Positions 11,966-24,120 of a stretch of DNA of 64,000 nt are shown here, piece by piece. The stretch's first letter is position 1. Each line of letters begins with the position of its first letter. The translations under genes and the position numbers were made by a program. Source of the DNA: Chaetorhynchus papuensis (taxonomy: Eukaryota > Chordata > Aves > Passeriformes > Rhipiduridae); the NCBI GenBank assembly GCA_013396525.1, contig VWYX01000753.1:296331-360330 (forward strand), written 5' to 3'. The notes below the pieces were generated by a model. It did no database searches. It was given only the letters and a program-made list of their open reading frames with translations, and was not told the DNA's origin.

Positions 11966-13085
11966 TGAGACCTCATCAAAAATCCCATGGTTCTCATTGA
12001 ATTAAGCAACCAGAAGAGACAGGCTTCATTCAAATAAAAGTACACTACATCAGTAAATGAAGGAGGCAGAAGTTACTCCTTAGGATCAAGATTACACAAA
12101 ACCTTTGACCAGTCAAAAGCATTCACTGAAGCATGTGCAAGCATGTGTTGAAGAATGTGTTTGAACAGAAACAATTTGCTGCATCACAACTTAATGTGGA
12201 ACTCAAAGTGACAGATTGCCTTACAAAATCCATTAAATATGAAAAACTCGCTTAAACAATGCACAGGAGTCCACATGCTGTCATGCCAAAGGACCAGTAT
12301 CTTTAAAGAATGAATGTTGCTCCTGTTCACATTATTAATTTCTAACTCCACTGCAAACAATGCAACCAAAATGCCCATTAAATAGCAATGAGATGTGACT
12401 GGAGTTCTGCCAAACCCATCTACTGGTTTCACTTACATGCAATGTACCAAGGAAAAAACTGTTTTCAGTCACTTCCACAATCCATCAGAAACAAATACAT
12501 GACACCTATGTGGAAGGCTGCAGATCCCACTACTGATTTTACAAGCAATAACTTCCTAAGAGAAATTCCTGTGATTTCCAAGTAAGAAGATTAATGGATG
12601 TTTTTACTCCACAAAGATTTTCTGTCTTGAGCTTGCTTTCTGATGTGACAGCCTTCTGCATCATCTTCTCCTTTGACTATAGATGAGAGGAGCATAGAGC
12701 AAAATGACAGAAGACTTTGCCATTATTGGCTAGTACTAAAAAAAATTAGAAATGTGTCCTCTGCATTGTAAAACTTGCTTTATTTTGTTTCTGTGAGTTT
12801 CACACACTTTAAATCTGTATGGCATCAATAGAGGCATTCAGCAGGTAGGTATCTACTATTTTTTACTTCATTACTGCTGTTATAGATAAACAAAAGAAAA
12901 AAAGGAATCCTGAACCAAATCATATACCCACTTCACTAGACTGAAAGATTAAAATAAAGTAAAATTAAAAAAAAGTTCTGTAAATGCATTTAAAATTATT
13001 TTAAAAGGAAGTACTTCTCACTTTATGGATTAAAGCCTTTCACAAAATCTGAGATTACTGTTACTTAAAATGCTATCTTTGTAAA

Positions 13086-13225
13086 TTGTCAGTGGCTTTA
13101 CTAAGTTACCATCAACCATGTAATTAACAGTCATTTGAAGTGAGATCTTCAGTCTGAATTCAAGCTACTCAACTTCTAGCCATCAATGTTATAGAAATAA
13201 AGTGTGTTTACACATTGGCACATTC
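13086..13225 (-). repeat. unnamed repeat A, copy 2 (inverted)
   Basis: This is the partner of 2863-3000 in opposite orientation. The perfect 20-base block is at 13155-13174 and the 15-base block at 13133-13147. GGCACATTC at 13217-13225 mirrors the start of copy 1. The match fades on both sides. Confidence 0.8.
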
Positions 13226-13851
13226 TGTGCCCGGAACTTGCTTTGCATATTACAAACGAGTTTATAGAATTTGAAAACAAAACCAGAAAGACAGATTTCC
13301 TCTTCTCTTTCACCCATTCTTCAGAGAATGATCATCATACCAAAATAGCAATGATGGCTTAGCAATCTCATGAGTTAACACAAGGAGATCTGAGGCTTAG
13401 TTTTGTGCTCTTCACCAGACTTTATGTATTATCCTTGCTGGTGAGAAGCCTACTGTTCTCTTAACAGATTCATCTGGAAAAGATGTTTGCTACTAACAAC
13501 ATCAGAGAGCTGACAGTAACAAATGCATGAACCAAATCTTTCTCTACCCATATCCTCTCAAACCTGTTCTCTCTCTCCTGAATTCACCCAGTTAATTTTC
13601 TAATAGACTCCACAGCCAGCCAGCATCACCCCTCTCGATCTGTTCCCACTGTGAAACACCCCTGGGGGAAATCCATAAACTACAGCAAACTCCTCTTTGG
13701 AAACCCACAACAAACCCCTTGCAGGCAGCAGAAATCCCAATTGCCACCAGTGATCATGGGGTCAAGCCTGCATTTCGTTTCCAGTGCCAGCAGGCAGCAA
13801 TCCCCCTGAGCAGGCTGAGCTGCCCCATCTGCTTGGCCCTCATTTCTCCAT

Positions 13852-13872
13852 AGCACAGCTCACAGCTGTGCT
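13852..13872. repeat. perfect palindrome, 9-bp arms
   Basis: AGCACAGCT (13852-13860) and AGCTGTGCT (13864-13872) are exact reverse complements around CAC. It lies in a GC-richer patch (about 13540-13980) that I could not assign. Confidence 0.85.
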
Positions 13873-16800
13873 CCCAGGGTTTCACACACCCAACGCAGCT
13901 CCCAGGGGATGCCTTTCAGAGAGGAGAACACACTGCAGCATGGAGAGAGGGCTTCTCTCCTTGACCTTGTCTTTATCAGACGTCAGGATTTCTCTTTAGT
14001 GATTTTTAAATGACTGCTAGCTCTGCAAAGGAAGATAGAATGTAACATAGAGATTATTTTCTGAAAGCTTCTTGTCATTGAGAGCTATGTTCTGTAAACC
14101 ACCTTTGTCCTACTGCATTTCTCTGTCCGTCATAGACTAAAAGGTGAAAAAGGCAGGCCACACCTGTAAAGTTAATGCCACACAAATCTTTCTACTGCCT
14201 CGTTAGCCCATCTATAGGTCACATTTCCTCTGAGGCTAAATAATTTGATACAAGCATAAACTGTGCCACCTGTCGGTTTCAGTATGACTGTGAAACACCC
14301 ACTACTTCCCCTCTGCCAATTCTGCTAGTGAGTGTGCCCACACTTATACTGAAATGGAAAAAAAAAAAAGGAAACAAAACCCTCCACCTTGTGAGCTTTC
14401 AAAATGTTCTGAAACCAGGGGCTGCACTTGTTTTCAGTAAGGCACTCTCTCAGATTCTTTTACAGGCCCTCTTTTCTTGCAAAAGAAAATGATTACTCAT
14501 TTTCTTTGGAAAGTCCCCTGTATCCCAGAGGTAGACAATGAAATACAACTAAATGTAAAATGAAAAAGCAAGTTCTAGTAATAATTTTCACTAAGTCCAT
14601 TTTCTTTGAATACTTCACTAAATATATGATACAAAAATGCAAATTATGACACTTGCTTCCACTAAATACAGACTAGAAAACAAAAAGCTGTTTCCACAGT
14701 GCTCATGAGGTATAGAAACTATAATATTTCTATACAGAAATATTAAAGAGAAGTTAGAAATGAAAGTCATTATTTTTTACACATTATAGAAGTTACTGTT
14801 ATTTTCTTAATTTTTCCTATGGCCTATTAATTCACCTGTGGAAGACAGAAGGACAGATCTCAGAAAAGGACTTAAATATAGCGGTGTTACAGTACTGAAT
14901 TAGTAATGTAAATCCAAAGAGCACTAACCTCCCACTCATGTATAAATACGTCTTTATGGCTAAAAATGAGGATAAGGACAGCAGAATACCCGAAAACAGG
15001 AGCCACAGGAACAATCTCTGCTGAAAGAGACACACAAGACAATGCAGAGGGACAGAGTCCTTGGTCTAGAACGGGAAGGAAATGAATACTGGTGAGAGAC
15101 TTCAAATCTTAGCATCTACCTCAACTATGGTGTGCCTTCCAACAGCAAAGAAGCAGAATCCAGATTTAACACCTGATGAATCAGTTATTTTCTTTGAAAA
15201 CATGTTCTGTTCTTAAAACATCACACAAGGCATGCCAGCACTGACCTAACCCTCCCAAGGTTCTGAAATAGAGCAATGCTCACCCTTTTCTCACTTTCTA
15301 ATTCTTTGATGCAAACTGAAACAGGCTAACAGGCTTCCCTTAGCCTCTGAAAAGCCTAAACATGACCGATGTACCGAATAAACATATTCCTTCGCCCACA
15401 TGGTGGCCTGACACTGCCCAGTGAGAACTCCTCTCCTCAGTGGGGTGGGGAGAGAACAGGGAGAGCAAAACCAAGTAAACTGAGGGATCAAGATAAAGAC
15501 AGCCTACTAGGTGGATGAAAGAGCCCCCTCCCACCTTCTTCTTCTGCTACCACAGTTGTATTGCTTGCTAAGCATGATGCTAGATGGCATGGCATTTGAT
15601 AACAGGGAAGTTTTGAGGCTGTGCAAGTGCCGTTCAGGCACAGTCAAAACACTGGTGTGTTATCAACAACTTTTTACCCACAAATAGAACACACAGCACC
15701 TCTATTTTGGCACAAATGTTTGGGAAGAAGGTAGTAGCCATTAGTTTTAGCACTTGGTAACTTCAGACAAAATCTGCCCAAATGATACTCAGTGCTTCTG
15801 ATCTGAAACACTTAAATCTCTCTTTCTATACCAACAAGAACTCAGAGACTTCAAACAAATCCATTAAAACATTCTTGAAGAAACTTGCATGCATTAAAAA
15901 GTAAGGCTACAGAAGATAGTAAGCCAAACTGCTCCTTCCTGTACTGACAGCACTGTTTACCATTGTGCCAGTGTATTATTTCACTGAAGCACTATTTATG
16001 TTAACAATCCAATGGCTTGAATTGACCAAAGCAAAAGGCCAAACCATACAGTGCATATAGCTACAGCTTCATTTGCTTATTTCCATATTGCATCAGTAGT
16101 TAACTAAGAATTTGAAGAAATCTGTTACTGCTGTTACTGGCTGGATGTTTAATGCAACTTCTCCTCATCACAGAAGATCAGTAAGATCAAAACTAAATGC
16201 ACATGTCTTTAAAAACCCTTGGTAGGGATTACAATCAAAACAAAAACAGCAGAATTTTTATTATTGTCTTATCTTAGAAACATCACTTTAAAAAACAGGA
16301 AGGAAACCTAACAATTTTCTCATGCATGCACATGCCAGCCAGAATCAACAGATAATTCATCTCATGTGTCAAAAAAATCCCAAGAGGAGCTGTTCTCAGT
16401 TCTATTAATACTATATGGTAACATCACTCTCTATGAATTCTGTAACTTGTTCATCAAAAACAGACTACAAAAACTGTTTCTAGTTTACTTTTCAATTGCA
16501 CAGCTACAGTTTTTGTTACAGTTTTGTATGATATGATCAAATGAGAGTTATAACACATTTTTATGGTTTTCAGAAACACAGGTTTTATGTAAGGAAAATA
16601 AATTTTAGCAAGAACTCCAAACCTAAAACTGAAAAATAATCATAATAAGTACCAAAATCGCTTTCAAATAAAAATAAATTTGCAGATACACTGTACGAAT
16701 AAACTATGTGTTACTTCCTACTTAGCTTCTAGGACTCATTAGCATTAGGTGCAGTGCTGTTGCTCATGGTAGATAAACTAAGCAGCCAAACCTGAAAATG

Positions 16801-19800
16801 GAAAATTTCATTCCTATTTTTTCTTATGACTAATTCTGTTGCTCTCCACTAGTTGAAACCTGAAATTCAAACTGAGAAAAGTAAGTTTTACAAGTGTTAT
16901 ATAAACATTGCTGATAAGCAACAAAATAGTTGCTTCAGTAAGAGATGAAACCGTTCTCCCAAAACAAAACTCACAGAAGTTTATTGTCAAAAGGTAAATA
17001 AGAATAAAAAAAGTAGATAAAAATATCCCTATTACCATGGTAAGTTTTTCTTGGCTTACCTGGCAAAATGGACCAGGCAGTGAAAAATATAAAAAGCAGT
17101 TTAGTGCACAGTCAGTTCTGCCTTCATGTTCTCTATCTCAACTGTGCTGGCTTGTAATGAAAACTCTCTCTCAAAAAGTGAGATATCTTTTGACAGACCT
17201 TGCTAAATCTTTCAGAAACATGATAAAATAGGAGAACTTGTGCAAGGGAAATAAAAGGTCATCCTGAGAAACTTTGAACTATATCCTTAAGAGACGCAAG
17301 GGTGCTGCAGCTCTGGCAAGTAGCTGCTAAACTGGAAAGTCAACCCCGGAGTGTCGCCAAGAACAGGAACATCACTTCCTGCTCTCCGCATGTGACAGGA
17401 TATTGGCATTAGAAGAACAACTTCACATAATAGGTTCTTAAAATCAAAACTAACTGGCATCCCATTTATTTGTATAAGTTAAACAAAGCCAGGTCCAAGG
17501 ATACCTTATGCTAGGGCACAAGGGTATTACAATGTAGAACTCCTCTTTTTAATGTCCACATATATAAAAAACAGGATTGTACTCTACTGAAAAGAAACTA
17601 GTGTGAAATCTTTTCCCAGAATTTTGAATATTTATATATAAGATGCAAAAGACAGTAATTTTATATTTAGAATTCTATTTTTAGCTTAATGGCCATTCTT
17701 GTAATATTTTGCTTTCTCAGGTGATTTATTCATCCATGTATTCCAAAACATCCTTTCTTAATAAAAACATTTTGGCAGTAAACTGAAAAGGAAAATCTGT
17801 TAGCAGGGAGAAAAGAAACAGAAGTGTTGACAATATAGATTACTCACAGTACTTGTTTCTCAGCACAGAGCTGCTGGAGAACAACTTAATTTCCGCATGT
17901 TTCAGTTTCTGAAAGTATTTTCTCTCTAATTCCCAGAGTAAAGAACTCTGAAGACGTGGTAAAGTTGTGCAGAAGGTCACTACATCCAAAGAACAGCTGT
18001 TTGCTTTCACTAATAAAGAAAAAAAGACCCTGCACTGGGAAGTGACCATAAATAGGCACAGCATACTCCTTACACAGGCAAAACTCAGAGATTTCAGTGG
18101 GAGTTCTGCCATGTTTAATTAATGCAGGATAATACTGCTCTTTCACAGGCAGTATCAAAGAGGAAATAAGCGGAGCACAGGCAAATCCCACAGGATGTCC
18201 ACGCAACTGTTCCATACCCAAAAGATGGGAAGGAGACTAATGTGAAGCAATTTTAGTGATACTGCTGCTGAGTGACTAATAGTTCAAAACATCCAGTTTC
18301 CTACTGGATGGCATTAGCTGGAAAAGCAGCCGAGAAAACAATCTTACACGTCAAGATGAGCGTGAGAACTTTGTTTTGTGGATTAAGGAGAGGAAACACG
18401 AGGAAAAAACTTGGCAGAAAACTAGTGTATTATAAATCTGTATTGCTTGGCAGGGCAAGGGGGTGGTGGTGTTCAGCCTCTTCAGCAGATGTCTTCAGAT
18501 ATTCACCAGCAGAAGCACGAAAAAAAAAAGACCTGTGCAAAGCTCTGAGAGTTAACTGACCTCCACCCAAGGTACCAGCTGCATGTTTAGTCTCAGGAGC
18601 CCTCTCTAATCCCTCCACAGATCTGCAAGGCGGGGTCCATAGCTGAACATCCTGCTGAAACTACTTTCGACCTTGGTTGTCTGCCACCACTTGAAATAAA
18701 CAACACGGCAGGCTCAGTTCCTATTTGCCTACTGTTTAATCCATATTCAGTTACAGCTCTGGTACTGAGACAAGCTTGTATACAGACATTTTCCACACCT
18801 CAGACAGTGTAATTTCGTTTGGAAACTGTTACTACAAATAATCCTAATTAAATAGTTCGGCATTAAATCTCAGCTGTATTAATAAAAAAAAAGTTTCTGA
18901 AATTAGTCATTGAAGTCAATTAAAAAAAAGTTATGTAGTTTGTTCAGCATAATTACTTTATATTTAATCTTCTTGGCAGTGATATTAGAGAGCAAGTAAA
19001 TGTTTTTAATCAGTTAAGATGTTCATTTAAAGATCTTAGTTACAACTTGAACTCTGTCATGTATTGATTGTCTCATTTATTTTGTCAATATATGCACAGT
19101 GACATTAAAAGCTCCATAAATTAGCTTTTAGAGACACTTTATAAAAATTATGCAATGGCTCCCAAATCCCTTTTAAAATCTAATATATTGATCAAGAATT
19201 GAAAAAGCAAAATAGAGAAAAATTATCACAGGTAATCACACTTGATCTAAATCTACTGAAGAAAAAAATCTGTATCCAATGGCCATTTATGACACTACTG
19301 ATTTGAAAAGTAGTTACCATGTTGGACTTTGTATGCATATAATCTGGTTTTAAAACCTAAAATCCTTCTGAGATTTTAGAGGAGCAGCTATCACTCACAG
19401 AAGTTTTATAAAGCATGAAATCAGCAAAACAGTAGTTTCTTTTTCAAATACCACATTATCTTTTTTTTTTTTTCTTTAACCCAAAAAGTACCCAAAAGGA
19501 CAGAAAGAAAAGTTTTTTAAATTATCTCAGAATATAGTAACCTGATCAATAGCAACTCTGGAACACTACATATTCCTCATAAAGTTTCTTCCATTAAAAG
19601 AGGAGGAAGAACAGGAGTGAGAATTTCAGTACAGTGCTGGGATTGTAGCCAAACTGACCTGTTATTAGATAAAACTCTAATGTAATTTTATTCTTCATTA
19701 GAAATGAAGCATTTGGCCTCACTAGATCAGAAGTCTAAGAAACTTTATGTTCTGCCATTAGAAAGTGCCTACACCATATGCTTTAAAGACTGAGGGAAAA

Positions 19801-21522
19801 ATCTGACAGTTTGATACATATAAAAAGGAACACAGACAACACTTTCCAAACCTTGAGCCTGCAACCTTCAGCAGAAGATGTTCTCTATTTGCATTTAACA
19901 TATCAGGCTAGAATTATGAACCTTATTGATGATTAGATGTAAAATGATTTGGCCCTAAATATACCATACTTCCTTGTTTTAATAAAATTTTAGGTTCATT
20001 ACATCAAAGAATTCTTGATATCAACTTAAATTTACTATGGAGTTTAAAGTGCAGCTTCAACAACTGGGAGAATCTGTGCAGTCATATCAGATGACACAGC
20101 TAGGTATAATCTAAAATACAGCTGAATCCAAGTTTTCAACAATTCAGATGGCAGAGCTTTTGTTGCCTCATTCAGAGAGACAAGGTAGGTACTAATAATT
20201 ATTTTAAGACGAAGCCCCCTGAAGGACCTTCAAATTGGCCAGCTTAAATACTACACATTCTGAATTACCATTCACATTTGATAATTTTGCCCAGATTTAG
20301 CAGATGGATTAAAACAGTTATTTGTAAACTGGAAGCAATCTCAGAAGATTTATATGCACATATAAACCACTATACCTATGTACTACAGACATATTGAATA
20401 CTTGAAAATTCAACACAATCGTGGCCCATAAATAGCTAAAGTCTAAATGTGTAACGAAACTGAGTAAAAAAGTAAAGGTTTTCTGAAGGATTTCCTAATT
20501 TGAAAGGCAGAAGATTATTTTTATTCCAGTATCAGAAGTGCACTAGAAAGGGAATGCAGCAGTTAATCTATGAGACATTGCAAAATATCCTGAAGAACAA
20601 CTGCATTCTAGGCTTTATTCTCATACTACATTGGGATAACAGTTCAAACATCCTTTCTAACCTTATCTCTGCTGCTGTAACAGTAAGAACAGCTACATAA
20701 TCAGTAACTGGTGTGCAAGCCAATAGCCATACTTAAAGACATCTTCCTAAACCCCAAAGACAGCACATTTCAAGAAACTGAAGCTGAATATTACCATTCT
20801 GTCATAATTTGATGTACAAACACATTTCACTACCATCATCTTTTGAATGATTTTGAGGCATAGCCCTACATACTTGTACTATATAGTAGTGACAAAGACA
20901 TTGGAGCCTTCATCTGAAAGCTTTGTTCAATTATGAGGTTAAAAAGAAAAATATCTGCTCAAAGCACAAGTATTTTTTCTAACAAGTGGTTTCTTTAACA
21001 TTTCCGGTGATTCTGATCAATGTTTTTTAATTGCCCAAGCATCTGGCCAAATTCAAAAGGAGAAAGATTGCTCCAAATCCCAGATGTTTTATGAAAGAGC
21101 TCTGTATTTTCAGATCTGCCAGGCTTCATTATTTACAGGATTGCTACCTTACTTCTGATGCTATTAGACTGCATTTTTTCCCTTTACAGTTGCTTCCCAA
21201 ACAAAACATGTAGCACTTTCATTGTACACTGAATTCAGAGTATTTTTAAGATTAGCTTATCACTAAATGATGATACATTTTTGCACATAAAGGTGCAATT
21301 GGAAAAGTTATTGTGCTAATGCATTTCAGCTGTTTGCAGCAGAGCTGGCTAAATGAGAGGCCAACACTTATTACCAAACAAACTTGTCATAAATGCAATC
21401 CATTACATCAATAAGGGAAATACCACGCTCCTTTCGACATTCATCTTTTTTTCTGCCTGCTAGGAATTCTAGTTGTGAGTTTCATTGTGCTAAGGACAGA
21501 CCAGTCTTTTCCATACACTTAC

Positions 21523-21816
21523 CCTCTGACAGCATGAATAAGTCTCAGTGATGGATAGGCGGTTCGCACTTTCAATTTATTCTTAAGGATTAATGCATTA
21601 ACCCACTCCACATGCTTCTCTCCGCCTTTGACCATGAAAGCTGGGATCCAAAGGACACTGTCATTCAGCATGGATAGTCTATGCACAAATTTTTCTCTGT
21701 CACTCTCATTCCGAAAGCCTCCAAATGCTCTTTGTACAACTGATGGGTTCATGGTAATAAAATCAGATTTAGTTCCCACATCGGCAGCAAACTCCACCAC
21801 AGGAGCTAGATTGCAC
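21523..21816 (-). CDS. ST8SIA4: ST8SIA4 coding exon 4 (second half of sialylmotif L, PSTD start)
   Basis: This 294-base exon encodes codons 168 (last base) to 266 (first two bases). It begins after a strong acceptor (TTCTTCCTCTTCAG) and ends AGAGG before a GTAAGTG donor at 21522. The peptide opens CNLAPVVEFAADVG, completing sialylmotif L. It carries sequons N204-E-S and N219-D-S, both glycosylated positions in the mammalian enzyme. Its C-terminal part, from about K246 through LKVRTAYPSLRLIHAVR, is the first two thirds of the basic polysialyltransferase domain (PSTD, about residues 246-277) that separates polysialyltransferases from other ST8Sia enzymes. R252 and R265 are present. The sequence appears identical to the human protein over this exon as far as I recall. 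The next exon, with the end of the PSTD, sialylmotif S, motif III and the catalytic His, is not in the window. Confidence 0.97.
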
Positions 21817-23959
21817 CTGAAGAGGAAGAAATTAATGGAAAAATGAAAATAAATATGAAACATTAACTCAGAAAAATGTGTGCATGAAGGGAAAGCTGAA
21901 AATGAACATGCAAGCCCAATTCAATTTAATGTGAGAAAAAAATATCAGTGATAATAGGTGTGATAACATGTAGTATTTTACTCAAGTTCGACAAGGATCA
22001 GACAACTTTTGAAAAACATTAAGTGTACAGAATGCTGTGAGAAAAAAACCTCCTCTTTGTACATTTGGAAACCATATCATCATGCTCTAGAATGCATCAA
22101 CATCTAAAGCTGCACTTGTGAATAATATGCTTTCTTAAACCTATTAACTTTCATTATTTGTTTATCATCACATCACCAACAGCTCTCACACAAAGAGAGC
22201 CGTGCTAGCAAAATAAGGCATAATTTATACAGTTTAGTCCATGCATTTTTATTTTATTTTACTTACAACATAGTATTTAAATATTATTTACAAACTAACT
22301 TTACCCCATATTTAAATGAGATTTTGGTACTTTGGTTTTTGGTATTATCACTGCAGTTGATAAGATGTTCTGAAATGTGGTATTTTTATTTGACTTAGAA
22401 CTGCATTTTTTCAAAAAAAGTATTAAACTTTCAATTTTTCCTTCATATCTCAAGTCTCAAACCTTGTTTAATTTTGCAGTAGCTTTGTGCTTTTTTCTTA
22501 GAGTTGAGAAGTTCTCATGCCATTGTTCAGCAGATTTTTACCCCAATTATATAAATACATATATAGGTAATCACACATATGCATTGACTGCAGGTGACCA
22601 AATGTGATTCAGAAATTAGTTGTGATTTCAGCGACCAGTATGACCTGACTGAAACAAATCATCTCTACATCATCTTCAATGAATTAGTCTGTAGCTAGTA
22701 TGCCCCAAAAATGTATCCTGACACAAAAGTATTTTCATAATTTAAAAGACTGCTCTGTTGAGATAAAGGATGGTAAGAAGCAATGTTAGAATGGGCTCCT
22801 CCAAAACATTTGCATGTTATCACACTCCTAATATAAATAGTATTCCATTAATTCTGCAATATTTTTATCCACTAGTTTCTTCTAATGGCCAGATGTCCAA
22901 TGACATATAAAAATAAGTCAGCATTACTTAACACCAATTGATGACCTAGTCCTGTCTCGTAATACTAATTACCCAGAAAATAATTTTCACTGTGTAATTA
23001 TCAGTTAAAGAAGTGGTCCTATCTTCTTCAGAAAGATATTCTGAAGCCTATAAAGTAAATATATTCCTAGGAGATAAAGAAGTCTAAGTTTCTGATAACA
23101 TGTGGGGAGATGTAAGCTAAGGAAACAGATTTACATTCTTCATTATCTTTATACATCTATTCCACAAACCATCTGCACGCATTTCAGGCTGCTAAGAGTA
23201 GCATCTTCTAGAAAATGGTAGTTAGGGCATGAGGAAAACTCCAACTGAATTCAATATTGTCTGTGCAAATTGTTTCTGAAAACCTTAATTCACAAACTTA
23301 CAACCTGCCATTATTAAAGTTTGTTAAAATCTAAAAATAAACATGATAAAATAATCAAACCAAGTACTTAAAAATCAACCATTTAAAGCCACTGAATTAC
23401 GGCTGCTTTTGAAAATACCTCTTTTAAGGGCAGACTGCACAACATAATGAGGGATTTGCACAGTGGGTTTGTTTTAGTAGTCACATATCTGGACATGGTG
23501 AAATCTATTACTTAAATATGGAAGATAGGTCTTGACATTGCAAATCCTGCTCTCTCTGAGTCCAACTTTGAGAAACAGACCATGTATGTACCAGCACCAC
23601 CATGTTTCAAAAGCTGTGCAACATATGCAAAGTGTGCACATATAACCTAAGTCTTATGGTTCTAATATGATTCCATACTTTTTGACAGCTCCTTTCTGAT
23701 CTGCCAACAGCACCAGTGCCTAAACCTTAACACTGTAGTTTGAAACCAGCTTATAAATCTAATTTCACCTAAACCCAGGGAAAAAAATCATCATAGGCAT
23801 ACTAAGTGCAAGGTGTCCTACCTTGCTTGTCATTACTGCTACATCAGTAATTTAAGTCTGTATTTTAGAAAGTGCAAGCAGTACACATTTGCAACTTACT
23901 GCATATTCAGATTTTTCAAGTAAAAATGAAAATAATGAGCAATTCAAATACTCTCAGTA

Positions 23960-24120
23960 ATAATAGGACTGCAATGCTTTACCACCCTTATTGTAAAATT
24001 TCTTGCTTATAACTAGTCTGAATCTACCCTCATTCAGTTTAAAATTATTGCACCTTGTCCCGGTGCAATAGGCTGGGCTAAAAAGTTTATCCCTTTATTT
24101 CTTATATGTTACAGGGCTAA
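23960..24120 (-). mobile_element. CR1 LINE fragment, antisense, old
   Basis: The phrases CTTTACCACCCTTATTGTAA, AATCTACCCTCATTCAGTTT and CACCTTGTCCCGGTGCAATA line up in order with the antisense CR1 consensus, also seen at 7100-7220 in this window. The copy lacks the terminal tail and is diverged, so it is an ancient internal fragment. Confidence 0.75.

Larger units (their letters stand above)
1..21522 (-). other. ST8SIA4: ST8SIA4 intron 4, incomplete
   Basis: Everything left of exon 4 should be intron 4, beginning at the GTAAGTG donor at 21522. The expected exon 5 (about 280 coding bases with the STGLLMYTLATRF region) is not found on the minus strand, so the intron runs off the window. Contents are listed separately: CR1 pieces, an LTR-like element, two repeat pairs and several palindromes. 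Stretches such as 1-1190, 1270-2860, 4150-6920, 14000-21500 show only AT-rich unique-looking sequence. Confidence 0.8.
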
